Shown here: one piece after another, positions 49,495 to 58,099 of the stretch
Numbering within the stretch: position 1 is the stretch's first letter
Layout of the letters: the number at the start of each line of letters is the position of its first letter
NCBI GenBank assembly: GCA_016292635.1
Contig: JAEDIC010000002.1
Location: 62,001 to 126,000, forward strand
Origin: Clostridia bacterium
GTDB lineage: Bacteria > Bacillota > Clostridia > Christensenellales > CAG-138
DNA length: 64,000 bases
Direction: 5' to 3'
Position numbers and translations under genes: made by a program
The notes under the pieces: model-generated
The model's database searches: none
Told to the model about the DNA's origin: nothing
The model's input: the letters and a program-made list of their open reading frames with translations, nothing else

Positions 49495-50748
49495 TTATAT
49501 AGCCTGTTTCTCCCCCGCGGCGGCTTTATTGCTTCTGAGACAGCCTATAAGCACCGCAGTAAATATGAGCGTAGCGGCAGCATACACGGCGAACGCCGGG
49601 TCATAGCTTCCGGCGGCATCGTATATAAAGCCGCCCAATATGGGAGCGAGGGCAGAGATAACTCCGGAGATGGCGTTGAACGCGCCGTTATACCTATCAA
49701 AATCCCTGATTCCAAAGGCCGCCTTGGCAACTATGGGTACGCCCACGGAAGCTAAGGCCATGCCGAGAGAGAAACATACCACTATGCATATTATCGGCAC
49801 TACGCCGGGCAGGAATATACCCGCTATCGGGCAGGCCGCAAGCATCATCCCAGAAAGGGCGGTGGCAAAACGGCTGCCGAATTTATCGTATATCCAGCCC
49901 AGTGATATCTTACCTATCGCAAGGGACGCCATGGTGGCGGACATTACGCGGGAAGCAGCCTCTATGGAATAGCCCCGGTCTGACATATGGGCGGGCAGAT
50001 TTGTGCAGAAGCCGGCATTGGCAAAGCACAGCACGGAAAAGCCAATTGCCATCAGAATAAACCTTGCGCTGTGCTTACCCGCCGCGAAGGGCACTCCGGG
50101 AAGGGTATCCCGATGCTGCAATTCCTCCGGTTCCTCGTCATATCCATAGGGCAGCAGGCCCATATCCTCCGGCTTATCCCTAAGAAAGAAAGTGCAGGGA
50201 ATATGCACCGCCGCCATTACTATTGCCATGGTGACCATTGCCTGCCGCCATCCGGAATTGGCTATAAGGGAGCCTATTATGGGGCTGAATATCATGCCGC
50301 CCACGCCGGTGCCCATATAGGTAAGGCCTATCACGAAACCGGTCCGCTTATGGAACCAGTTGCTTAGGATTACCGCAAAGGGTATATACGCAAGCAGCCA
50401 CAGCGCACAGGCCACGACTATGCATATGGCGTAAAAATGCCACAGCTTGGTTGCAAGGGAGAAAGCAAAATAGCCAATGCTTATAAGCACGGCTGAAACC
50501 TGCATTATCCGCCTTATGGAAAAGCGATGATACAGTTCTGCGGAAACTGCAGCCACCGCCATGTTGCCCACGGAAATAAGTGTATTCAGCATGGATACAG
50601 CCTTGCGGGAGTAGCCCATTTCCTCGCAGATAGGTACGATATACAGGGACATACAGTTATTCACTATGCCCACCGATGCAGCCATTATCACTATTCCCAG
50701 CGCCACTATTATCCAGCCGTAATAGGGCCTTTTCAGGCTCAGCTTCAT
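49495..50748 (-). CDS. MFS transporter (monocarboxylate / OFA-like)
   Basis: A 417-residue protein of 12 spans. MFS signature between spans 2 and 3 is AELYHRFSIRRIM, repeated later as GWIYDKFGSRFA. The start PYYGWIIVALGIVIMA and RKAVSMLNTLISVGNM resemble oxalate/formate- or monocarboxylate-type carriers. Substrate unknown. Lies tail to tail with the 4-hydroxybutyrate dehydrogenase gene. Confidence 0.88.
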   Translation of the reverse strand: MKLSLKRPYYGWIIVALGIVIMAASVGIVNNCMSLYIVPICEEMGYSRKAVSMLNTLISVGNMAVAAVSAELYHRFSIRRIMQVSAVLISIGYFAFSLATKLWHFYAICIVVACALWLLAYIPFAVILSNWFHKRTGFVIGLTYMGTGVGGMIFSPIIGSLIANSGWRQAMVTMAIVMAAVHIPCTFFLRDKPEDMGLLPYGYDEEPEELQHRDTLPGVPFAAGKHSARFILMAIGFSVLCFANAGFCTNLPAHMSDRGYSIEAASRVMSATMASLAIGKISLGWIYDKFGSRFATALSGMMLAACPIAGIFLPGVVPIICIVVCFSLGMALASVGVPIVAKAAFGIRDFDRYNGAFNAISGVISALAPILGGFIYDAAGSYDPAFAVYAAATLIFTAVLIGCLRSNKAAAGEKQAI

Positions 50749-50902
50749 GATGCTCCTTCTTTCAGAAAATGAAAATTTTTAAACGCCATTGATTATACTA
50801 CCACATACCCCTGAAACTCACAAGCAACAATAACCCTTTGCCTGCCGCCTTTTATAGTGGTATAATTCCATATACCCATTCAAACGAACGGAGGCAGACC
50901 AT

Positions 50903-52192
50903 ATGTCAAAGCCCACACTCGCGCAAAAACTGGCGTCACGCAAGCTGCGCCGTCCCCCGGCGGTAATATATCCCCTGCTTGCCAATATCTGGCGGATGAT
51001 ATTCGTAAAGCGTCTTGGCGTTACATTTGACTACAAGATAAACCCAAAGGAATTTAAGGGGCCCTTTATCGTGGTAAGCAATCATGCTTCCCGGGTGGAC
51101 TATCTTTATACCGGGCTTCCTTTTCTGCCCCATCGCATGAACTACGTTGCGGGCTATAATGAGTTTTTCCGCTCACATCTGGCCCTTGTTTTCCGCCTTT
51201 TGCAGGTTATACCCAAAAAGAACTTTACCGCAGACATATACTGCATAAAAGAAATAACCCGCATAATAAAAAGCGGAGGCGTGGTCTGTATTTTCCCCGA
51301 GGGAATGAGCAGCATATCCGGCGCCAACCAGCCCGTTGCGCTGGGCTCCGCCAAGCTGCTTAAGCACTTTGGCGTGCCTGTACTTTCCTGCCATATAGAG
51401 GGCGGCTACCTTACCAACACAAAATACTGCCTTGACGAGCGCAGAGGCAAGGTAAAGGTTACGGTGGATCAGCTCTTTACCCCGGATCAGCTTTCCTCCC
51501 TTACCGAGGATGAAATAACCGACATTCTCCACGAAGCCCTTAAGCAGGACGACTATGCATGGAACAAAAAGGCCAGGGTAGCCTATGACGGTCACGGTGA
51601 GATGGCAAAAAATCTCCACGATCTGCTGTATATGTGTCCCCGCTGCAGAAAGGACTTTACCATGCTGGGCGAAGGGAACACCATACGGTGTACCGCCTGC
51701 GGCAACGGCGCAACGCTGAATGAGTATTACGACCTTATCCCCTTTGATGAAAGCTGCGTTATCCCGGAAACTCCACGGAAATGGTTTGACTATCAGCGCA
51801 AGATTGCCGGCAAGGAGGTGGCAATCCCCGGCTTTGAGCTTACAGGCCATGTAAAGCTTGGTATGCTGCCAAAGTACAAGTATCTTAAAAACCAGGCTAC
51901 TTCCGAAATTGTAGGCGAAGGCCAGCTTACCTTGGATTCCACCGGCATTACATACAAGGGTACCCGCCGGGGAGAAAACGTGGAGCTGCATATGGACAGC
52001 TCCCTCCTGCCCACATACGGCATGTGCACAGATGTTTCCCGGTTTTATACCTTCTTTGACGGCGAATTTACCGAGTTTTACCCGGATGAGCGCACGGTTG
52101 GCAAATGGCTGCTGTGCACCGAGGAAACGCACCGCTTCTTCGGCGGCAAATGGCAAAACTTCAAGGACGCCGACACCCGCTACGACAACTGA
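50903..52192 (+). CDS. PlsC-like acyltransferase fused to a zinc-ribbon / C-terminal domain
   Basis: A 429-residue protein. The first 220 residues form an acyltransferase domain with the HX4D motif (VVSNHASRVDYLYTG) and FPEGMSS. A zinc ribbon follows (MCPRCRKDF then RCTACGNG) and then a region of about 170 residues of unknown fold (GFELTGHVKLGML onward, ending KDADTRYDN). Ordinary PlsC enzymes stop near 240 residues. It probably acylates a lysophospholipid or related lipid; the fused part is unexplained. GGAGG is near the ATG. Confidence 0.8.
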   Translation: MSKPTLAQKLASRKLRRPPAVIYPLLANIWRMIFVKRLGVTFDYKINPKEFKGPFIVVSNHASRVDYLYTGLPFLPHRMNYVAGYNEFFRSHLALVFRLLQVIPKKNFTADIYCIKEITRIIKSGGVVCIFPEGMSSISGANQPVALGSAKLLKHFGVPVLSCHIEGGYLTNTKYCLDERRGKVKVTVDQLFTPDQLSSLTEDEITDILHEALKQDDYAWNKKARVAYDGHGEMAKNLHDLLYMCPRCRKDFTMLGEGNTIRCTACGNGATLNEYYDLIPFDESCVIPETPRKWFDYQRKIAGKEVAIPGFELTGHVKLGMLPKYKYLKNQATSEIVGEGQLTLDSTGITYKGTRRGENVELHMDSSLLPTYGMCTDVSRFYTFFDGEFTEFYPDERTVGKWLLCTEETHRFFGGKWQNFKDADTRYDN

Positions 52193-52204
52193 TTCTTGAA
52201 TATT

Positions 52205-52230
52205 AAAACCCCCGTTTTTTTCACGGAGCT
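52205..52230 (+). other. Degenerate terminator hairpin left of repeat copy E
   Basis: AAAACCCCCG, a T-run and CACGGAGCTTT mirror the intact terminator at 52432-52457, but the stem is imperfect (CCCGT/ACGG). Confidence 0.5.
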
Positions 52231-52236
52231 TTCTGC

Positions 52237-52428
52237 CTGTAGACCCCCCCTTGGGGGTTCGGGGGCAGCAGCCCCCGGATGCTTCAATCGGATTTGGCGG
52301 CACGTGCGGCAAATCCGCAAAAGCCTTGCACAGCAAGGGTTTCTTTGCATGGCTCTCTGTCCGCGCTGTAGGCACAGGGGAGCCGTGTAACCCTCGAAAA
52401 AAGTGGCGCAACGTCACTATTTCGACAG
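52237..52428 (+). repeat. Dispersed structured repeat, copy E
   Basis: Full copy from CTGTAGACCCC to ATTTCGACAG. CGGATTTG..CAAATCCG, AGCCTTGC/GCAAGGG, ATGGCTCTC..GGGGAGCCGT and the GTGGCG/CGTCAC stem are recognisable but diverged. It lies between convergent gene ends. Confidence 0.82.
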
Positions 52429-52431
52429 ACT

Positions 52432-52457
52432 AAAAGCCCCGTTTTTTCACGGGGCTT
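52432..52457. terminator. Bidirectional terminator right of repeat copy E
   Basis: AAAAGCCCCG pairs with CGGGGCTTT around a T-rich loop, between convergent genes. Confidence 0.75.
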
Positions 52458-52463
52458 TGTTCT

Positions 52464-53207
52464 TTATCCGCGTATGCCGTATTTGGCGTATATGGCGTCC
52501 CTTTCGGCATGTGATTTTGTCTCAAGCTCTGCCATATCCGCTTTAAACTCCGCTTCCAGCGCATCCAGCTCGGCCTGCAGCTGAGCCATGGCTTCCTTAT
52601 ACTCAGGATCATCCGAGGCCGGTCCCAGATACTCCATGCTGCTTAACAGTGGAGCGCGCTTCTCCTCATATTTGGCATATGCCTTATCCCGTTCGTCGCA
52701 ATATCTCTGATACACCGCGTCCAGCTCCTTTTGAAGCAGCTCATCCGCACTTTGTTTATAGGGCGTGACGGTTGGAAGAGGAGTTGGCGCAGTTGTGGGT
52801 TCTGGTGTCAGGGTCGGCTTTGGCGTTGGTGCGGGCGTGGGGTTTGGCGTTGGTGTAACGGCAGGCAGCGGCGTGGGCGTGGCTGTAGGCGATGCCGTTG
52901 GCAAAGGTGTTGTCTCCTCTGCGTTCTTTGCGCCATTCCGGGATTCCTCGGTTTTCTCAGGCAAAGCATCCGGATTTTTGCCCGTCTCTTCAAAATCCAC
53001 TTCCGCGGTGGATTTCTCCACCGGCACGGGGGTTATAACAGTATCCGTCCTTGCTATCACTATCTCCACATATTTGTTCTGTCCGGCGCAGCCCGAAATC
53101 ATGGAAGCGCATATTGCAGCCATCACAACAGCGCCCCCTGTCCTTATGGCGGAGCGAATGGATGGATTTCTGTTTGTTCCCGGCCTCTTTTTACTGCTGC
53201 GTAGCAT
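52464..53207 (-). CDS. Lipoprotein with Pro/Thr-rich linker and coiled-coil C-terminus
   Basis: A protein of about 247 residues. The N-terminus is basic ([14 protein letters not shown]) with a hydrophobic stretch and lipobox ISGC. A linker of about 65 residues is made of P-T-P repeats ([19 protein letters not shown]), a typical wall-spanning spacer. The C-terminal 100 residues are charged and helical, rich in Glu/Ala/Lys ([19 protein letters not shown]). No enzyme domain is visible; probably a surface-exposed structural protein. No clear ribosome binding site decides the start. Confidence 0.65.
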   Translation of the reverse strand: MLRSSKKRPGTNRNPSIRSAIRTGGAVVMAAICASMISGCAGQNKYVEIVIARTDTVITPVPVEKSTAEVDFEETGKNPDALPEKTEESRNGAKNAEETTPLPTASPTATPTPLPAVTPTPNPTPAPTPKPTLTPEPTTAPTPLPTVTPYKQSADELLQKELDAVYQRYCDERDKAYAKYEEKRAPLLSSMEYLGPASDDPEYKEAMAQLQAELDALEAEFKADMAELETKSHAERDAIYAKYGIRG

Positions 53208-53377
53208 AAAATACCGCTTGTTTAAATAATAATGCTTTTTCTGACCTGAGGAGTATATGTTAAAACTATGATACGCCGTTTTCCCTTCTTTTTCAACCAC
53301 ATTATGTCATTCTTCGACAAAAAACAGGCGGCAGTTCATTCTGCCGCCCATCAAATATTCACGCACAGGGAGATCCC

Positions 53378-55102
53378 CTATTCCTTCCCCGGAAAAATAA
53401 GCTCTACCTTGAAGAGGTCTCCGTCAAGGCTCAGGTTTATTTTACCCTTCATGAGCTCTGTAAGGCTTTCCGCTATGGACAAGCCGAGACCACTGCCCTC
53501 GGTATTGCGGGATTCATCCCCCTGAACAAATCTTTCCATTAGCTCCTCCGCCGGTATGTTCAGCTGCCGGGCGGAAATATTTTTGAAGCTTATAACGGCA
53601 TCTCCCTCCCTGGCTTCAGCACCGAGATACGCCCTTGTGCCCGCCATACCGTGCCGGCATATGTTGGTGAGAAGGTTATCCACTACACGCCACAGCAGCC
53701 GTCCGTCTGCGGTTATGTATATATCCTCCTCCGGCATGGATACAACCGGGGTTATGCCTGCCGCCGCCATGCGCTCGCCATATTCCGCCGAAGACTGACG
53801 CATAAGCTCGGATACGTTCACCATTTCAAAGTTTACATTCATCGCGCCGGATGACGCCTTGGAGGCATCTATCAGATCCTCGGTAAGCCGCTTAAGCTTT
53901 GCGCTCTGCCGGGCTATGGTGTCCACGTATTCCTTTGCCCGCTCTCCGGGTATATTCTCCTTCTGCAGCAAGTCTGCATAAGTGACTATGGAAGTAAGGG
54001 GCGTCTTAAGGTCATGGCTTACGTTTGTAATAAGCTCGGTCTTAAACCGCTCGCTGCGCATCCGCTCGCTTACCGCCCTTGCCATACCCCGGCTTATGCT
54101 GTTCAGGTTTTCTCCATGGGCCTTGAATTCCCAAGATAGCTTTGAGGTATCCGTTTCATAGGCAAGGTTTCCCTCGGCAAGAGCCTTTCCCGCCTCCTTA
54201 AGCTTATTCATCTGCCCGGCCATCTTCAGCACGAAATACAGCGCCCCGGCATTGAAGAACAGCAGCATGGCAAAGGCAAATCCGCTGTATCTGCTCGTGA
54301 ACATATACGCTGCCATTATACCGTTTATTAGTATAAAGGCGATGAATATGAGCCCCGCTTTATAGTGTACGGCAAGCTTGTCTATAATCCGCCCTGTCCA
54401 TGCGAATACACGGTAAATTATAGTGTTTTTAAACAGCATTCCGGTTTTTATTCTGGCGGCAACTGTCATGCAAAGGGCCATGCCTATGGCGGCAAGCCCA
54501 CCCACAGACAGCAGACCGATTATTATAACCGCAATTATTGTGCCAGAAGAAGCGTTTGAGTATGCGGCATAATTGAAAGGAACGGAGCAGATCAACACTG
54601 CCGCAACGCACAGCAGTAAATAAAGATCAAAGGGTACTTTATCCTGCCTGATGAGCACATACCCTTCCTCCCCCTCCTTATGGGCGGCGGAGCAAAGCAG
54701 GAAGATAAACAGTCCCAGCATTGCCGCCCCGGCAATGAAGCCTATTATTATGAGACGGTATCGGTTCATAAGCAGCATTTTCTCCCATTCCTTAAGGGAC
54801 AGATTTCCCTCTTGCTGAGCAAACTCCGATGCCGGCAGAGGCTCTGCCTCGGCGGATTCAACAGAGAATTCCCCCATACTCTCCTGCTGCTGGGGAGAGG
54901 GTGTGGGCGGCGCTGTGGGTTCCACGCTCTCCTGTGGGATATCGGCAGCCGCAGCCCCGCTTACCGTCATGTCATACCAGTCCTCGCTATAGCAATACAG
55001 CACCCCGGCAATGCAGCCTATAAGCACCGCCGCAAATACACAGAAAAGACAGAAAGCAATCGCCCTTGCCCAGAATTTATGCGTAAGCTTATTTCCCTTC
55101 AT
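53378..55102 (-). CDS. Membrane sensor histidine kinase
   Basis: A 574-residue kinase. One N-terminal span, a short extracellular Pro/Glu-rich loop (VEPTAPPTPSPQQQES), then about six more spans up to residue 300. A HAMP-like linker leads to the phospho-acceptor site (LITNVSHDLKTPLTSIVTYADL) and an ATPase domain (NLLTNICRHG and GSGLGLSIAESL). Its start overlaps the response regulator stop by 14 bp, so they form one operon. Signal unknown. Confidence 0.92.
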   Translation of the reverse strand: MKGNKLTHKFWARAIAFCLFCVFAAVLIGCIAGVLYCYSEDWYDMTVSGAAAADIPQESVEPTAPPTPSPQQQESMGEFSVESAEAEPLPASEFAQQEGNLSLKEWEKMLLMNRYRLIIIGFIAGAAMLGLFIFLLCSAAHKEGEEGYVLIRQDKVPFDLYLLLCVAAVLICSVPFNYAAYSNASSGTIIAVIIIGLLSVGGLAAIGMALCMTVAARIKTGMLFKNTIIYRVFAWTGRIIDKLAVHYKAGLIFIAFILINGIMAAYMFTSRYSGFAFAMLLFFNAGALYFVLKMAGQMNKLKEAGKALAEGNLAYETDTSKLSWEFKAHGENLNSISRGMARAVSERMRSERFKTELITNVSHDLKTPLTSIVTYADLLQKENIPGERAKEYVDTIARQSAKLKRLTEDLIDASKASSGAMNVNFEMVNVSELMRQSSAEYGERMAAAGITPVVSMPEEDIYITADGRLLWRVVDNLLTNICRHGMAGTRAYLGAEAREGDAVISFKNISARQLNIPAEELMERFVQGDESRNTEGSGLGLSIAESLTELMKGKINLSLDGDLFKVELIFPGKE

Positions 55103-55793
55103 ATTGTTTTCCCTCCAGTTTGTAGCCCTTGCCCCATACCACCTTAAGATACCTTGGGTTGCCGGGGTCTATTTCAAGCTTTTCCCGTATATGCCGAATA
55201 TGCACGGCGATAGTTCCCTCCGCCCCTATGGGGATATCCTTCCATATCTTTCGATATATCTCCTTTGAGGAATACACCTTGCCGGGGTTTTCCATAAGAA
55301 GCTTCAGTATGTCGTATTCCGTGGGGGTAAGTGACACTTCCTCTCCGCAGAGGGTAACCCGCTTGCCCTCGTCGTCCAGCTCAATATCCCCCACCTGTAT
55401 GGCCTTTGGCTGGCGGTTCATGCCCCCAAGGTAGGCATAGCGGCGCAGCTGGGCCTTTACTCGGGCAATAACCTCTATTGGGTTAAACGGTTTTGTGATA
55501 TAATCATCCGCCCCCAATGTAAGCCCCGCCACCTTATCCATATCCTCGCCCTTTGCGGTAAGCAGTATCACCGGGATATTGCTCCTTTGCCGCATGGCAG
55601 TCATGGCGGACATTCCGTCCATAACAGGCATCATAATATCCATCAGCGCCAGATGTATCTCTTCTTTTTCCAGTATCTCCAGCGCCTCCTGTCCGTTTTT
55701 CGCCTGTACCACCCCGTATCCTTCCCCGGTGAGGTAAATCCCCAGGGCCCTCAGTATATCCTTATCGTCGTCACAAATGAGAATGTTGTACAT
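55089..55793 (-). CDS. OmpR-family response regulator
   Basis: A 234-residue regulator with receiver domain (ILICDDDKDILRALG, LALMDIMMPVMDGMS, GADDYITKPFNP) and winged helix (SLTPTEYDILKLLMENPGKV and VWGKGYKLE). ATG at 55793 has GGAGG 7 nt before it. Partner of the following kinase. Confidence 0.94.
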   Translation of the reverse strand: MYNILICDDDKDILRALGIYLTGEGYGVVQAKNGQEALEILEKEEIHLALMDIMMPVMDGMSAMTAMRQRSNIPVILLTAKGEDMDKVAGLTLGADDYITKPFNPIEVIARVKAQLRRYAYLGGMNRQPKAIQVGDIELDDEGKRVTLCGEEVSLTPTEYDILKLLMENPGKVYSSKEIYRKIWKDIPIGAEGTIAVHIRHIREKLEIDPGNPRYLKVVWGKGYKLEGKQYEGK

Positions 55794-55944
55794 TCCATCA
55801 CCTCCACTGTAACCTGTACACATGGTATCAGAATATACCTTAACATAAAACCTGTATATCCCTTAAGACTTTATTAAGATGGTAAAATTTGCCCTTTTAA
55901 ACAGATAATGGCGGCAATACGCCGCCAATTTGTTATTTCCTGTA

Positions 55945-56685
55945 TTAAACGTGATATTCGTGCATTTCCTCGGCAATGAGGGAATTTGCAAAGTGTTCCC
56001 TGGCCTCGGAGAGCATTTGGGAGGTATCTCCCCTGTCCCCCCAGATATGGGTGCATATAAGTTGACCTACCCCGGCCTCCCTTGCTATCTGCCCCGCTTC
56101 GCCGGCAGTAAGGTGGTATGCCTTTTCTCCGGGCTTTTCCGCGTTCAGGAAGCAGGTATCCGCAAGGAGAATATCCGCCCCCCGGCAATTATTCACAAGA
56201 TCGGGATGCATACCGGTATCTCCGGTATAGAATATCCTCTTGCCCTGATATTCCACATCGAAAGAATATGTTTCTACGGTATGGGATGCGCCGTACAGCG
56301 TTACCGCTACATCTCCAAAGCGCAGTTTAAGCCCATGCTTCGCCGCAACCATTTCAAACATACCGGAAGATGCGAGCATGCGGTATTCCGTTTCCGGCGT
56401 TTCCGGCGCAACCACCGTCATGGGGATCTTTATATCCGCCCCGCCGGATTTTATCTGGGGCATGGCATAACGAAGCACCAGCATATCGCTCATATGGTCG
56501 CTGTGAAGATGGCTGAGCAGTATGCCGTCCACCTCCACCCCGGGCATTACCCGCCGAAGATTAGATAACGAGCCGCCGCCAAGTTCCAGCGCAAGGGAAA
56601 CTTCCCCCGCCTGAATAAGATAGCCGGAACACGCGCCCCCCGGAGCGGGAAAGGGGCCGTGGCAGCCCAGCACAGTAAGTTTCAT
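55945..56685 (-). CDS. MBL-fold metallohydrolase (RNase Z-like)
   Basis: A 246-residue protein with the metal motif LLSHLHSDHMSDMLVLRYA, further ligands in YGASHTVETYSF, YTGDTGMHPDL and CTHIWGDRG. The start MKLTVLGCHGPFPAPGGACSGYLI and length fit the RNase Z/arylsulfatase-like subgroup. Whether it processes tRNA or small esters is unknown. Monocistronic. Confidence 0.88.
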   Translation of the reverse strand: MKLTVLGCHGPFPAPGGACSGYLIQAGEVSLALELGGGSLSNLRRVMPGVEVDGILLSHLHSDHMSDMLVLRYAMPQIKSGGADIKIPMTVVAPETPETEYRMLASSGMFEMVAAKHGLKLRFGDVAVTLYGASHTVETYSFDVEYQGKRIFYTGDTGMHPDLVNNCRGADILLADTCFLNAEKPGEKAYHLTAGEAGQIAREAGVGQLICTHIWGDRGDTSQMLSEAREHFANSLIAEEMHEYHV

Positions 56686-56737
56686 GGTATTTCCCCCTGT
56701 GTATTCATCCCAAAAGTATGGGCGTTGTCTTTATGTA

Positions 56738-57454
56738 TTATTCCACGCCGGCGATATCCCTTATCACCTCGCCCGCCAGCATAAGCCCTGCCACGGACGG
56801 CACGAAGGCCACGCTGCCGGTTATCCTGTGCTTTCCGGGCAAAAGCTCCTCGTCGCTTTCTTCCCTTGGGGCGATGGCAGGCTCCTTGGAGTACAGCACC
56901 TTTACTCCCTCAATACCCCGCTTTTTCAGCTCTCGCCGCATTACCCGAGCCAGGGGGCATACCGAAGTATTGGCTATGTCATCGATGCTGAAGCTGTCGG
57001 AATACAGCTTGTTTCCCGTACCCATGGAACATATTATGGGTACGCTCGCCTCCTTTGCCCTGCTGATGAGAAGTATTTTGGAGGTTACGGAATCTATTGC
57101 GTCTATTATGTAATCATACCCGGAAAAGTCAAACTGTTCCGCCGTGCTTTCATCAAAACGCAGAGGCCTCGCATCTACGATTATGTTTGGGTTTATATCC
57201 AGCGCCCTCTCCCGCATAACGACAGCTTTCGGCTTGCCAATGGTGGAAGTAAGGGCGATAATCTGACGGTTTATGTTGCTTTCCACAACGATATCGTCAT
57301 CCACCAGCATAAGCCCGCCCACCCCGCTGCGGGCCAATGCTTCCGCCGCATAGCTGCCCACGCCGCCAATGCCGAAAACAGCCACGGACGCGCCTTTCAG
57401 CTTTTCCATGGCCTCACGGCCCATTACCAATTCGGTACGGCAGAATCTTTCCAT
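56738..57454 (-). CDS. tcdA: tRNA threonylcarbamoyladenosine dehydratase
   Basis: A 238-residue E1-like enzyme that cyclises t6A to ct6A in tRNA with ATP. The nucleotide-binding loop is VAVFGIGGVGSYAAEALARSG, followed by LMLVDDDIVVESNINRQI and the SVAFVPSVAGLMLAGEVIRDI ending. The start abuts the comF-like stop (TGAATG). Confidence 0.93.
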   Translation of the reverse strand: MERFCRTELVMGREAMEKLKGASVAVFGIGGVGSYAAEALARSGVGGLMLVDDDIVVESNINRQIIALTSTIGKPKAVVMRERALDINPNIIVDARPLRFDESTAEQFDFSGYDYIIDAIDSVTSKILLISRAKEASVPIICSMGTGNKLYSDSFSIDDIANTSVCPLARVMRRELKKRGIEGVKVLYSKEPAIAPREESDEELLPGKHRITGSVAFVPSVAGLMLAGEVIRDIAGVE

Positions 57455-58099
57455 TCAGTTCTCCTGTCTGCCCGCATAGCAGGCGGCTATTACATATACT
57501 TTTTCCGCTCCGGCATCTTTAAGCGCCCTGACGCATTCCTCCGAGGTGCTGCCGCTGGTTATAACGTCATCCACCAATATTATGCTGAGCCCTGCGCACT
57601 TCTTTGATGCCCGGAAGGCGTCCTTTACGTTTTCCCGCCGCTCGCTGCGGGATGTAAGGGACTGCATATCGGTGTTTCTTATCCTTTTAAGCAGGTCGTT
57701 CCTTACGGGCATACCGTATTTTCCGCCCAGATTTTGGGCCAATATAAGACTCTGATTGTATCCCCTGTGCTTTTCCCTGTTTGGATGCAGGGGCACGGGT
57801 ATTATTGCATCTGCCCGCCAATCAGCCGGCAATGATATCATCGCGGAAAGATTTTTGCCAAGATAGCGGCAGCCGTAATACTTGAACCTGTGCACCAAAT
57901 CCGCAGAGGCATCGTTATACAGCACTCCTGCGCAAGCTTCATCCACCGTGTCTCCCAGAGAAAACTTCGGCGCGGGAACAATTGCATTTTCGCAACCTTC
58001 ACACACTCCCCGCTCATCCAATAGGGCTTCTTTTCCGCATATGCAGCAGGCCACATCCTCGGGATACAGCGCCCTGAGGAAAATCTCTTTCAGCTTCAT
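57455..58099 (-). CDS. ComF-family phosphoribosyltransferase-like protein
   Basis: A 214-residue protein with an N-terminal zinc finger (CCICGKEALLDERGVCEGC) and a C-terminal phosphoribosyltransferase-like domain (VPLHPNREKHRGYNQSLILAQ, then IILVDDVITSGSTSEECVRAL). ComF is needed for DNA uptake in competent bacteria. ATG at 58099 has GGGAGG upstream and overlaps the recD2 stop by 4 bp. Confidence 0.92.
   Translation of the reverse strand: MKLKEIFLRALYPEDVACCICGKEALLDERGVCEGCENAIVPAPKFSLGDTVDEACAGVLYNDASADLVHRFKYYGCRYLGKNLSAMISLPADWRADAIIPVPLHPNREKHRGYNQSLILAQNLGGKYGMPVRNDLLKRIRNTDMQSLTSRSERRENVKDAFRASKKCAGLSIILVDDVITSGSTSEECVRALKDAGAEKVYVIAACYAGRQEN

Noticed and set aside
437..52428. CRISPR array as explanation for the repeated sequences
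   Set aside because: Copies are about 190 bp, tens of kilobases apart and in both orientations; there are no spacers and no cas genes.
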